Source: Hsuehochloa calcarea (taxonomy: Eukaryota; Streptophyta; Magnoliopsida; Poales; Poaceae). Taken from it: a DNA stretch of 64,000 nt. The position numbers were made by a program, and so were the translations under genes. Positions 22,266 through 34,467 of this stretch are shown in pieces. The stretch covers positions 248,001 to 312,000 of the forward strand of contig JAYEVG010000037.1 of assembly GCA_036346395.1 (NCBI GenBank), in the 5' to 3' direction. The notes below the pieces were generated by a model that was not told the origin of the DNA, searched no databases, and worked only from the letters and a program-made list of their open reading frames with translations. Position 1 is the first letter of the stretch, and the number at the start of each line of letters is the position of its first letter.

Positions 22266-22514
22266 CCAAGTAAGCCACGACCACCTTATAATCAAATCTA
22301 CAAGCGAGTGGGTCCAATTGATTAAGGAATCCGAACGGTCCACACACACTATTATTCTGCGTAGTAATAGTGCTTAAATACCCCATTACTTCTGAGAGAT
22401 AACTGCCAGACGGCGTGAAGAAGCCAATACGCCGGTAATTATTGCCATCATGCGCCCATTACTGGCTTAAATAAGCGCCTCTTCCGCAGGACAAAACGGC
22501 TACTCCTTCACGAC

Positions 22515-22522
22515 TATATAAA
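22515..22522 (+). promoter_or_regulatory. TATA box of gypsy LTR
   Basis: TATATAAA in CACGACTATATAAAGACATC, about 275 bp before the LTR end and conserved at 34972-34979 in the other LTR. It is the best candidate for the U3/R promoter of the element. Confidence 0.6.
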
Positions 22523-22790
22523 GACATCAATCAGAGGGTGAAAGGGAGGCGAAAAGAGAGGAAGTCAAGGAGAAACACAAGTACTGTTCTCTGTAATAGC
22601 CCTAGTTTCTTGCTTGATCATCGAGAATACAGTCAATACCATACACATACAGGAGTAGGGTTGTTATTCTCCCCGAAGAAGGCCTGAACCTGTCTAAACA
22701 TCCCGTGTTAACCACTCTGCGTGATTTCATCTCTAGGAGACCCCCCGAATCAAATAATCTTTACGTAAGATCGGTTCTAATACACCGACA

Positions 22791-22809
22791 GTTGGCGCCG
22801 ACCGTGGGG
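22791..22809 (+). other. Gypsy primer-binding site
   Basis: GTTGGCGCCGACCGTGGGG directly after the LTR. TGGCGCC is the usual start of a plant gypsy PBS matching a tRNA 3' end. The cognate tRNA was not determined. Confidence 0.75.
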
Positions 22810-22862
22810 ATCTTCCGGTAATCTCTTGTCAACATGCTCTCTTTTTCCAATCTCATGCAATC

Positions 22863-25800
22863 ATGGCAGGAGAATGGAACGAGGAGAACTGGTTTGACTT
22901 GGCGGTCTGTGACGTCGACATGGATGCGGTTTCGACTACAAGCCGAGTGATGCATCCGGCGATGGTGATGTTGCCTCCGGAGATCATTCTCAGAAACGAT
23001 CCCATCAATGGAGTTGAGGAGGATCCTTATCCCCACAACGATCGTCCAACAGAGGAGCCAATTCCCTCAAAGGACAAGGGTCAATCGACCGAGAATCGCA
23101 CCTGGGAGGACTCACGACCGACGACGAGTTTTCCTCCAAGTGTCCAAATCCCCTAAGGCGGCCCGACTGGTGAGACAAGTTCGAGAGCCACCATTCCGTG
23201 GCTCCACCAACATCGGTGATCCTCTCTCGGGGTAACTCCGAGAGGGTAGGATCAAGCATGCTTTCTGCAAATTCGACCGTCTCTCCGCAGATCTCATTTG
23301 CGGACGGAGACGATTATAACCCGAGTTCCCCTACGGAGGATTGCTCTAAGTCGCCGGATGGTGTCTCTCGAGTACTCCTCAAGCGGGAGGCCTCGGCGCA
23401 AGTGAGAATCATCAGCGGAGGTCTTCGTCCTTCCCTCAAATCGAGTCGACCTCATGGAGGCCGAGATAAGAACACTCCCGAAGATCACACTGCGCGCCTC
23501 GTGGTAATGGCAAGGGCACCACCGTGATGGGCCAACCAACACTGATGATGGCGAGGGAAATCCTCGACATTCTCGCACTCCATTGAGAAGGCCTCAAGGA
23601 TCTGATGAGGAGAATTTTGAGGCCATCCGACGGAAGCAGGTTGCGGCCCAGAAGAATCTGCAGGGGCGCATTCAACATCAGTCGGAGGAGGTACAAGAAC
23701 TCCAGGACATCAATGACTTGCTCGAAAATCCTAATCAAGAGCTTGCGAACGCGTGGTACGATCTCTTTCTTTGAAGAGATTGCGCAAAGGCTTCGAACCG
23801 TGATGACAAGACTGGAAGTACCTCGTCGACGTCATTCAGGTAGTCGTAGTAATGCGACTTCCTCTCACTACCGATCAATCAAATATTTCACCACGTAGAA
23901 ATCGACACGGCCATAAGTCGCATCGATCCCTACTCGGAGAAATACATTTCGATTGGCTGATGATCAAGAAACCCCTCGGAGAGGTGACCATTCACCACTT
24001 AGACAAGGAAATCCACAACGGATGGAGTACGAGGAGTATTCCCCTCGTGAGTGAGACCTACTACGGGGACAGTCACTGTTCTTTGGTATCGTCGTATCGA
24101 TCACTGGTGACATTAACCCTTCTTTCCGCAAAGAAGGTGTCAAGAAGTTATTACGGATGCGGGCATTTTCGCCGACCTTTCGCGGTTATTGGCCACCTCA
24201 TTTTCGACCGGTGAACATGGAGAAGTTTGATGGATCTCAAAATCCCATCGAATTTCTTGAGATCTATACAACAAATTGTCCGAAAGCGGAGGAGGAGGAG
24301 AGCATGTAATGGCAAATTACCTTCCGACTGTGCTTGAAGGATCCGCTCGATCGTGGTTATTAAACCAACCACTCGAGTCGGTCTACTCTTGGCAACATCT
24401 CTGCGATCTTCTACAGGCGAATTTCCAAGGCACATACAACATACAGGAAGGAAGGCGACTTGCCGGATAAAAGCGAACAACAACGAGACTTTGCGTCAAT
24501 TCATCAAGCGCTTTAGTCAGGTTCGTAACTCAATTCTGGAAATTTCTGACTCATCTGTGATCAGGGCTTTTAAGCAAGGAGTCCGTAGTAGAAGGATAAC
24601 AGATGATATTGCTTTGAATCCTCCCAACACCGTTGCCGAGCTCTTCGAGATGGCCGATCGATATGCGACTGCTTCTGAGGCGGTCGAGTGGAACAACACT
24701 ATTGATCGAGAAGCGTACACTCCTCGAGAGCCAGGTGAAGTTGGTAAGGACAAGAAAGCAAAGAAGTCCAAGAAGAAAATAAAAGTCAAAACCACAAACC
24801 GGTGGTTTCAAGGAGGTCTTAGCCGTGAAAGATAAAGAGCCCGAACCACCAAGTCGCACTCGATCAAGGTAAAGGTAAGCTATACGATCGTAGGAACGAC
24901 AAACCAAGGTGGTGTCCTTTTCATCAAAAGGAAGGACATGACCTCCGCAACTGCCGAGTTTTCCAAAGAAAGCTCGAGGACTACTACAACGGCAAAGAGC
25001 CACTCCCCACTCTCGAGCAAGTAGGGAATACGAGTGGCCAAAAGTCGTCGGATGATGAAGAGATGCCGTTCCAAGATCCGCAACATACCGTAAAGCACAT
25101 CTACGGAGGATCATCGACATACGAGTCGAAACGACAACTCAAAGCTGCCGAACGAGAGATGCCAGGTCCCAAAGGAGTGATCACAATTCATTGTGACAAG
25201 AAGATGGCGTATAACTGCGACCGTCGATCCCTCGAGATGGTTGGTTAAATACCAACTCGAGACGAAAGTCAGCCTTCGACTAGCAAGTCGAAGCCTAAAG
25301 CTGCACTAAAGCCGAACGACCAAGTCAAAGAGGTTCCTCTGGACGCAGAGAAACCCTCGAAGACTGTTCGCATCAGGGAAACTTCCGACCCCAAATAGGA
25401 AGACGCCCTCATCGCCTTCCTCCGAGCTAACGCAGATGTCTTCGTGGCAAGCATCCGACATGCCCGAGTCCCGTGGAGGTGATCGAGCACAGGCTAGCTT
25501 TACTACGATAAAGTACCGTAAAACAAAAATTACGGAGATTTGCCTGATCGGCGAGATGCTATTAAATCGAATTGGATAAGCTACTTAAAGCGGGCTTTAT
25601 AAGAGAAGTCAACCACCCGAGTGGTTGGCTAACCTGTAATGGTCAAAAGTCAAATGGCAAATGGCGTATGTGCGAGACTTTCGATCTTGATAAAGCTTGT
25701 CCAAAAGATGATTTTCCTTTACCAGATCGATCGGTTGGTTGATTCTCTGCGCAGTTGTGAAATATTAAGTTTTTAGATGCATATTCGAATATCACGGATC

Positions 25801-28459
25801 AATATGTGTCCGAGCGATGAAGAAAAGACCGCATTCATTACACCATTTGGTACCTTTTGCTATGTCAAAATGCCATTTGGTCTAAAGAATGCGGTGCTTC
25901 TTTTCAACGCTTGATGCAATCAACTTTTTCATCTCAATTAGGTAGAAATCTGGAAGCCTATGTTGATGATCTAGTCGTAAAAGCATTAAGAAATTTAATC
26001 ATATCAGCGACCGCAAGAAACATTCGACAACCTCGAAAGCACCGCTTAAAACTTAATCCAGAAGTGTGTGTTCGAATTTCTTGGGAAAATTGCTTGGATT
26101 CCTAGTATCCGAGCGAGGAATGAAGCAAATCACGAAAAATAAAGGCCATCCTCGGATCGTCCTCCGACCACAAAAAGGAAGTCCGAAACTCACTGGGTGC
26201 ATTGCGGCTTTAAGTCGTTTCATCGCACGACTAGGAGAAAAATGACTACCTTTCTTTAAACTTCTCGTAAGACATGAAGGTTTTGAGTGGTCGAGCGAGG
26301 CAAGCAGCGCTTCGAGGATGTTAAGAGGTACCTTCGAGTGCTCTGCTCGGTTTCTCCAAAGCGGAAGAGACGCTCTTAATTTACCTAGCCGCAACGCCAC
26401 AGGCAAAGAAGCGCGATCTTGGTCGTAGAACGTGGCGTACAACGACCGGTTTACTACGTCGATGAAGTTTTACGGGCCTAAGGAGCGTTACCCTCAGTCC
26501 AAAACTTCTATATGCCCTCCTCATGTCTTGAGAAGCTGCGGCATTATTTTCAGCGCACAAAATAGTCGTCTTGCGCCCGAGTTTCCTTTGGGAGCAATCC
26601 TCCATAATAAGGAAGCAATGGGACGCATGGCAAAATGGTCATCGAACTTAGGGAGTTCGACCTCCATTCGTGTCGACGGCCATAAAATCCAGATCTTGGC
26701 GGACTTTGTCGCCGAATGGACAAATCTGAACTGTTTAGGATCCCCAGATGATTCCCACGACGATGGATGATGTACTTTGACGGGTCACTTACTTTAAGTG
26801 GCTCGAGGGTCGGGTGGTCTGGTATCTCCTCTGGAGAAACCTTAAAGTATGCCATACAATTAAACTTTCGGGCCACTAACAATGTGGCGATGCGAAGGTT
26901 TGCTAGGCGGCATACGAGCTGCGAAAGCACTCTCAATTAAATCGACTACTCGTGAGAGGAGACTCTCAACTAGTCGTGAATCAAGTCGGGTGCTCTAGCT
27001 CGACAATGTCTCGGTACTTATCGGAGGTACGTAAGCTAGAAAAGCATTTTTAGGTTTTGAGGTACAATTCATCCCTCGAAGGATAATTTCCTCATGAGAC
27101 CAACTTGCTCGGATGGCTTCTTCCCGATCTCAGATAAAAGGAGTTTTCTTGGAGCAACTCCAAAAGCCGTCTCAGTCGAAGAACCGAGACACCTCCTATT
27201 GAGATGGCCTCACTAGACTACGAGGATACGGATGACTCCCATCTACGAGTATCTTCACAAGGGTTCCGTAGCCGAAGATGATCTTGAGGTAGATCGTTTA
27301 TCCGAAAAGCCAAAATGTATACTTTGGTCGAAGGAGTCCTCTACAAGCGAGGAACCCAAGGGATACTCATGCGATGCATTCGCAAAAGCGAAGGAATAAC
27401 ACTCCTTCATGATATACGAGTGGTATCTGTGGGACACATGCTTCCTACAGAACATTGGTCGGTAAAGCCTTTCGACAAGGTTTCTACTGGCCTACAGCTC
27501 TGTACGATGCCAAAGAGGTGGTTAAAAAGTGTGTCTAATGCCAGTTTCATGGTAGACAAATACACCAACCAGCTCAAGCATTACAGACAATACCTCTTTC
27601 TTGGCCTTTTGCGACCTGGGGTCTCGATATCCTAGGACCGTTTCCCAAAGCTCCAGGAGGTTTTGAATTCCTTTTTGTGGCCATTGACACGTTCACAAAG
27701 TGGATCGAAGCGAACACAGAATCGGGATAACAACAAGCGACAAAAGGTTCATGATGAGATGCGTAATTAGCCGATTTGGAGTTAAGTCGGATAATTACAG
27801 ACAATGGTAAACAATTCGCAAGTGCAAAATTTCAGGAATTTTACGACGTGTTGGGTACCAAGTTATGCTATGCTTCTGTTGCACATCCCCAAAGCAACGG
27901 GACGGTCGAACGTGTAAACGGCCAAATAATACGAGGAATTAAAACCCGAATCTTCGACCAGCTTGTTAAGCGCTCGGGGGCTTGGGTACAAGAGTTACCT
28001 TAGTATTATGGGCGGTTAAATGCGACTACTAGTCGAGCGACAGGAGAAACACCATTCTTTCTAGTGTTCGTAGCCGAAGCCATGCTCCCTCCGGAGCTAA
28101 AATTACGGTCGACACGAGTTGAAACCTTCAACAACTCCGACCAGGAACAACTTCGAGCAGATGATATTAACCTACTCGAAGAAAGGAGAAACATGGCCCT
28201 AATCCGTTCTGCAGTCTACCAACAAGCCCTACGCAGATACTACGATCGTAAGGTCCAGCCTCGCAGCCTTGCTGTAGGTGACTTGGTATTGAGGCTCTGC
28301 CAATCCAAGTCTAATCGGAATAAACTTTCTTCCAAGTGGGAAGGTCCTTACACAGTAGTCGAAGTCACTCGGCCAGGGTCGGTACGACTAGCAATGGAAG
28401 ATGGGCAGGTTCTCTCAAATTCTTGGAACATCGACCAGTTACGCAAGTTCTATGTGTAA
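22863..28459 (+). pseudogene. Gypsy gag-pol, heavily frameshifted
   Basis: Pieces appear in canonical order across different frames. Gag occupies 22863-24835, with capsid motif SARSWLLNQPLESVYSWQHL and FIKRFSQVRNSI, then a basic tail. A CCHC-like knuckle CPFHQKEGHDLRNC lies at about 24915. A protease-region segment (GPKGVITIHCDKKMAYNCD) is at about 25160-25230. Reverse transcriptase spans about 25640-26100, with DLDKACPKDDFPLP, FGTFCYVKMPFGLKNA and the catalytic AYVDDLVVK. RNase H starts near 26763 (MYFDGS). Integrase spans about 27560-28000, with WGLDILGPFPKAPGGF and ITDNGKQF...HPQSNGTVERVNGQ, and its C-terminal part runs to a stop at 28459 (KWEGPYTVVEVTRPGS). Many defects are single-base losses. 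No intact product is possible, although the last 131 codons are open. Confidence 0.88.
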
Positions 28460-28594
28460 CCAACCTCTTAGGCAATAAGTGTCCAGGTTCCTTCTACCTC
28501 TTTTTGTCTTACTTTTTTGAGTAATGCTTTTATAATTTTTCGACTATGATCAAAAATGCCCAGTTTTCTTTACACTGGTCGAAAGGCAAGTAAC

Positions 28595-29140
28595 ATCATC
28601 TAGTCGAAGTCTCTCCTCTCTGCATGTGGTCCCGCCCACTAGAAGGAACTTCCTAGCATCGACTCGTTACTCACTTTTGTTGCCAATACAGAGAGCTCAG
28701 GTTCTATCTAGTCGAAATGTTCTCAAAGCCAACTCTTCCCATCTTAGTTTATTTTTTCAGTAATTTCAAAAAATATTCTAAGTAGAGTGCACTTTCTTAT
28801 ATTTATTCGACCATCTTTGGTGTACTCGTTTCGTTTTAACTGGTCGAAGGAAGAGATACACCTAGTCGAAGCCTTTCCTCTCTGCACGTGGTCCTGCCCA
28901 CTAGAAGGAACTTCCTAGCGTTGCTCAGTCTCCTACTTTTGCTACTGGAAAAAACTTATCAAGTCCACTAAATAAGGGCGAACGAATTATTAAAGTCCTC
29001 TAAGACGTTTGCTTAACTCAAGTTGCTGTTCCTGGTTCGATTAAACTAGTCGGAGGTGGTAACATCACCTAGTCGAAGCATTTCCTCTGTGCACGTGGTC
29101 CTGCCCACTAGAAGGAACTTCCTAGTGTCGAGCCGTTTCT
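28595..29140. repeat. Three dispersed copies of a 73-bp unit
   Basis: Copies at about 28595, 28860 and 29067 share CTAGTCGAAG, GCCCACTAGAAGGAACTTCC and flanking sequence, separated by unrelated 140-190 bp spacers. They lie between pol and the 106-bp array. Confidence 0.8.
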
Positions 29141-29270
29141 ACTCTTTCGACCAGTGCTTAACAACCATAACAAAAACTATAAGTTAAACAAACCTCTCTT
29201 TGTTTTCAGAAACCCCATTTCACACACTATTTACTTAGATTGTCTAAACAAACTAAGCAAATAGTCGGGG

Positions 29271-29693
29271 GCTAGGATAAAGTTATTAATTTGACTTCAA
29301 TTCTTAGTCTTTCATTCGTTTATTATCTTTTGAGTTACTAACTACTCGACAAGATGATTTTCAGGAAACAAGATGGCCTAAGATAAAGTTATTAATTTAA
29401 CTTCAGTCCTTGGTTTTTCATTCGTCTATTATCTTTTGAGTTACTAACTACTCGACAAGATGATTTTCAGGAAATAAGATGGCCTAGGATAAAGTTATTA
29501 ATTTAACTTCAGTCCTGGGTTTTTCATTCGTTTATTATCTTTTGAGTTACTAACTACTCGACAAGATGATTTTCAGGAAACAAGATGGCCTAGGATAAAG
29601 TTATTAATTTAACTTCAGTCCTTAGTTTTTCATTCGTCTATTATCTTTTGAGTTACTAACTACTCGACAAGATGATTTTCAGGAAACAAGTTG
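29271..29693. repeat. Four 106-bp tandem repeats
   Basis: GATAAAGTTATTAATTT recurs at 29276, 29382, 29488 and 29594 with an exact 106-bp period. Units differ by only a few bases, so the array is recently homogenised. It separates the sense pol from the 3' end of the antisense gene. Confidence 0.93.
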
Positions 29694-29737
29694 GATCATA
29701 TATTTCGTCAATGTAAACCATCTGCCTTACAAAGTAG

Positions 29738-32700
29738 TTACAAGATTACTCGAAGGGAGTGCCTAGCGCATTTCCTCGCCACCTTTTTGCCAACTGACTG
29801 CATTTCCTCAATCAGACGACTTGCCTCTGATTCAGGACAATCGAAGTCGGCTTCGATTGGTTGCACATTAAGGCGGGGGTCTTGAGCTTTAAGTTTCGCC
29901 AAAGCGTAACTTCTCGCACTTCGATCGCCTCCCTTATTGATTCGCTTGATTAGCCTTGAGTGGTCACCATTTCTTGCAAGTTCCCGACTTGTTCCCCAAT
30001 GGTACTTATGTGAGCGACTCTGATATCTTCTCGAGGAGTTTTCCCTCGTAATGTAGCTCACCAAGTACATTGTTCAGAGTGTGATGTTGCCTTGAAGACT
30101 AGTCTTCATCGACTCCATCTCCTGTTGGGTACGAGTCAAAGCCTCGCGAAGTTTCTTGTTTTCGACCACTTGTTCTGAAAAGAATGTAATCGGTCAAACA
30201 AAAATAAACTTCTAGAGGAAGATAACACAAAGATAATTGTAGGTAAAAGTATTTCTTACCTACTAGTTGAGAATCCAATTTCTTGACCTCTTCTTCATGG
30301 GAAGCAATGGTTTCAGCGTGCTTTTTCTCCCATGATCTGATGTCCTCTGCATTCATCTTAGCAATGCGGACGGACTCATTGTAGATCCGAGTCTTCTCTT
30401 GGATTTCAGCCTCGAGGCTTCTCAATTCTGACAATTTACGAACAAGAAATTAGCATTAGAAAAGGAAAATACTCAAAAGGACAACGGTAAAGAATTGCTT
30501 ACCTGTTACTCGAGTTCTCAGACCCTCGAGTTCCTGATCCTTGTTCTTGGTAATGCGAGAAAACTCCTGAATGACCAAAGCCTTTTCTTCAACTTCGGTC
30601 CGGAGCTTCCGCATCTCATCTTCTTTTTCTAGAAAAGAAATGAGAGTTGGGTAAAGGTTAAAGATAAAAGCAGTCTTAAGTTCAGCACTTACTGTTTATT
30701 TTTTCCTGCAATCTTCTAGATGCAGAGATGGCTTCTCGAAGTCTATCCGAGAGGACTATTACTTCCTCCCTTAGCTTTCTCGACTCCTCTTTTTCGTGTC
30801 GAGTGAGTCGGCTAAGGTCTTCGTGTCGCTTTTAGCCTACAGAGGACAAAAATGGAGATAAACATCACCGATTGGTTGCAAGTCCTTCTACAACCACCGA
30901 CCTAGTCGTAAGTTTTTCTACGACTATGTCACGTCGTAAGTCTTTCTCGACCACCACCGGTAAAAGTAGTCATAAGCTCTTTACGACCAGTACTTTGTCA
31001 TGAGTTTTTTCCATGACTATTCTCGTAAAACACTATACGAATAGTCAAGTCGAAAACGACTATGAATAACAGTAACTTACCATCTCTCTGCCTGTATGCA
31101 GAGTTTTTCTTTCTCTTATCGCAGCTCTAAAAGTTATCGATGATACTCACCGACAACGGCAATTTGCTCCAGAGCTTTCTGCAAAAAGAAGACAGTGAGA
31201 AGAAAAGGAAAGCCACATATATAAGTATTCTAAAAATAATTACATTCATAGTCGACCTAGCAAAGGTCGAATACACAAAATCCGGGTTCTGCAGCTTGTC
31301 TATCCTCGCGACTTTATCCCACCACACCTCCTCAAGGCGCTCATTGTCGAAGGTATTTCCTCTATTTGGAATATCCTTGGGATGGGGGACTCGGTCGCGA
31401 GATCATGAAGCAGAGACCCTATATGATGCGAGGTGTCCAAAGAAATCAGCACAGAAGTTGAAAGGTTCTTCATCCTCTGATTCTGTGGCTGCGTTTTCTC
31501 TTTGGACACCGGAAGGAATGTCTGCCATGATTTCCTTTCCGGTACGGTGTGCAGAGTCATCATCACCTTGACCGGGGGCTCTTGCAGCTGCCTCTGTGGT
31601 CTCTACGACTTCAGTAGTCGCAGCTGCCCTCTCAGTAGTCGTAACTATGACTTCAGTAGTTGTAGCTACGACCACGCAGATTGGAGAAACCACTTGGAGC
31701 CACAGGTCAAGGAAGCTCCTTCAACCACTTCCATTGTTACCTCTTCAGCAACTGAAGAAGTAATAATGGACTTCTCAGCGGAAGCATCCCCGGGGGCTGA
31801 AGGAGTCGGACTAAAATAAATAGAAGCAAATCAGGTTGTGAAAAGGAAAAAGGTAAATGTTGTTCTTACACTTTAGTACATTTCACATACCTCTGCACCC
31901 TGGTCTTAACCAGGAATTTAGGAGCAATCCTCCCAACGGAGGACCTCTTCTTCTCCACGACCACGTCTGGTCGAAGTTCAATAATTGGCCCAGCTACGAC
32001 CACGTCTGGTCGTAGAGTTTGAACAGGAACCAGGGCTCTGGTCTCCTGGTTCTCTGGATGGCCGAGATCAGTCTCGACCATTCTAAGAGCAGCACTACCC
32101 TCAACTACAGGTGGTGCTGGAGCAGCATCGTCCTTCATAAAAGACATAAAATCTTTCCAGATCTCCTTTTCCAGTTGCTTAACAAAACTAGGAGTGGCAG
32201 CAACTGCGAAAGATTCCTTGTCATAATAGAAGGGTAACTTAGCCTTGCGAGGTTTGCGCTTAAGAGATTCAGCTGCTTCAACCTCCTCGTCTTCGATAGC
32301 TGCAGCCTCGGCTTCAGATATGGCTACGGCTGCCGCAGGCTTTGTAGAGGGACTGGTCGAAAGACCAGAGCTCGAGCTTGCTCCTCCCTTATCGGCAGAT
32401 CTTGCAAGTCGACGTCTCTTAGATGGAGGAGCCGAGCCTCTGTCTTTCGACAACCTCAGGCCAATAGTCATCGAGACGACTTCCTCGTCGTCCGACGATT
32501 TTCCATACCTACTTTACGTAGCATAAAGCGAGAAAAAGAAGAGTCACTAACCAGTCGTAAATTTTTCTACGACCGGTGCCAAGTCGTAAGTTTTTCTACG
32601 ACACTTTCTTGATCACAAGACTTTCTACGATCACCATTAGTCGTAAGTATCTTCTACAACTATAAAGTCCTAAAGAAAGAATCAACTTTTTGATTACCTT

Positions 32701-33640
32701 TAGGCGCTCTATCTTTTCATCTGCGGACAAAGCCGCAATGATTTGAGGAACCGCCACTCTAAGTGGCGGAGATTTCTCACAGATGAGTCTGACTCTAGAG
32801 TCAACCTCGGCCTGTGAAAGATGCGTAATAAGCAGATAAGAATTTTAGACAATGTTAAGAAAGACTAAACCGAAGGCTAAGTCGGAGGTTCACTTACCCT
32901 CGTCGTAGTCCCTGGTTGGGTCTCCTCTCCCCGAGTATCTCCACATAGGAGATGCTCGTTTCTTCAGAGGACTAATTGGCGTGTGATGAAATCTTTCACC
33001 ACATGCTATCCGGTTAGCCCTTCTTCTTTCAAGTCTTTGATGGCTTGAATATAGGGGGCAATCCGGCTGATATCTTCAGGAGTCGAATCCCATGAAGATT
33101 TCTTCTCGGCAGCCTTCCCTGCGAAAGAGAGGCTGTCTTCAGAGGTGACTTTCCAGTAAAACCACCTCTTCCTCCACCCCGGCCATGAAGACCGGGTAAA
33201 ACTCTGAATATACTCCTTCGACTTCGAGTCGTGGAGCTTCAGACCGCAGCTTCCGGCGATTCCGATTTGTCGAGCCATCCCATAATAATATTGGAATAGC
33301 TCGAGGTCATTGGAATCCCAGTGCGCCTCATGCACAGGTACACGAAGACACTCAACATGGTAATGGAATTAGGACCTAAGTTCACAAATTCCACCCCAAA
33401 GTGCTCGAGTACCATTGTAAGAAAGGGTGGCGGCGATCGGAGACCGCACTCACAATACGCTTGGAAGACGGGGATTTGCCCATTTTCCCCCGACGGCCAG
33501 TGCTTCCCAATAGCCGGAATCCACTTCACCAGAGCCTTCTCTGGAATCTTCCCGGTGTCGACCAAGATTTTGATCTTAGCCGCATCCATCTCCGATTCTT
33601 CCCATTCGGAAACTCTCTTGGCCATTTCGCTCAGAAACAA
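29738..33640 (-). pseudogene. Antisense multi-exon gene of the gypsy element
   Basis: Reading leftward from ATG 33640, the first segment (to about 33330) has PPPFLTMVLEHFGVEFVNLG and SITMLSVFVYLC. After a 1-base frameshift it continues as LELFQYYYGMARQ to 33006. This matches the plant domain often called putative gypsy-type transposon. Further exon-like segments follow: 32471-31866 (basic KRRR stretch, acidic and Ala-rich linker), 31693-31403, 30434-30099 (coiled coil), about 30070-29738, and more coiled-coil pieces around 30500-30830. Segments are separated by AT-rich, stop-containing gaps with CTTAC/CTGCA-type borders, suggesting a spliced gene. Function is unknown; antisense ORFs of this type are known from Grande-like elements. 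Confidence 0.65.
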
Positions 33641-33766
33641 GAAGTTTTTTGATTGGGTTGGCGGCAGAAAAGGTGAAACCTAGTCGAAGACGGAGAAAGC
33701 AAGAGCTCGAAGAACAGCGGAGCGATTTGAGGAAAAGGTAAAAATCCAAGTCTAACTCCTGGTGAG

Positions 33767-33773
33767 TTTTTAT
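33767..33773 (-). promoter_or_regulatory. Candidate TATA box for the antisense gene
   Basis: TATAAAA on the minus strand, about 130 bp upstream of the ATG at 33640. The distance suits a short 5' UTR. The element would thus have an internal reverse promoter separate from its LTRs. Confidence 0.45.
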
Positions 33774-33835
33774 AACCGCACGATTGCCACCGCTTCGGAA
33801 ACCGTCTTGTCTATAGGTCTATGGGAGTTGGTTGC

Positions 33836-34325
33836 ACCGCTTCGGGAACCGCCTCATCGGACAGGTCTGTGAGAGTCGGTTGCAATTCCCCAGATGGTCC
33901 GTTCGAGAAAATTAGGTGCGTATTGTCACCCCCAAGCAAAATTACTTTCTTGACCAAGTCTTTCTGGTCGAAGGAAATATCAATCGGAAGGGTTTTTTCT
34001 CCGATCCCCCTACTGCGACCACTTCACAGTCGTAGGGGTTTTTTCGACTTTTTGATAGTCGTAAGCAATCTTCACGATTGCAACCGCTTCGGGAACCGTC
34101 TCATCAACAGATCTGTGGGAGTCATTTGCAATTCCCCAGACGGTCTGTTCGGGAAAATTAGGTTCGTTTTGTCACCTCCAAATGAAATTACTTTCTTGAC
34201 CAAGTCTTTCTGGTCGAAGGAAGTATCAATCGGAAGTGTTTTTTCTCCGATCACCCCACTACGATAACTTCACAGTCGTAGGGGTTTTTATGACTTTTTG
34301 ATAGTCATAAGCAACCTTCCTGATC
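33836..34325. repeat. Two 247-bp tandem copies upstream of the antisense gene
   Basis: ACCGCTTCGGGAACCG begins copies at 33836 and 34083, which align over about 245 bp with roughly 10-15% difference. A partial third copy of about 57 bp precedes them (33779-33835). They lie between the antisense promoter region and the 3' LTR. Open frames across them are repeat-driven. Confidence 0.85.
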
Positions 34326-34467
34326 AAGCATATTCCTGGTCAAAGTAGCATTCAAATGTCGAAGAGTTTTTCCTTCGACCATTATTCTACGACATTTTCA
34401 TAGTCGTAAGTCCATTTGCAAATCCTTCACCAAGTAAGTTACTTTCACTTGAAGCTGGGGGGCTAGA

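Larger units (their letters stand above)
21893..22790 (+). repeat. Gypsy 5' LTR (898 bp)
   Basis: Contains eight tandem hairpin units (about 22035-22265), a TATATAAA box at 22515-22522, and the U5/PBS junction at 22790. It differs from the 3' LTR by about ten substitutions outside the hairpin array. Confidence 0.93.

Noticed and set aside
33821..34267. 148-codon ORF on the + strand
   Set aside because: It spans the 247-bp tandem duplication and simply repeats its own translation; no domain, and it lies opposite the antisense-gene promoter region.
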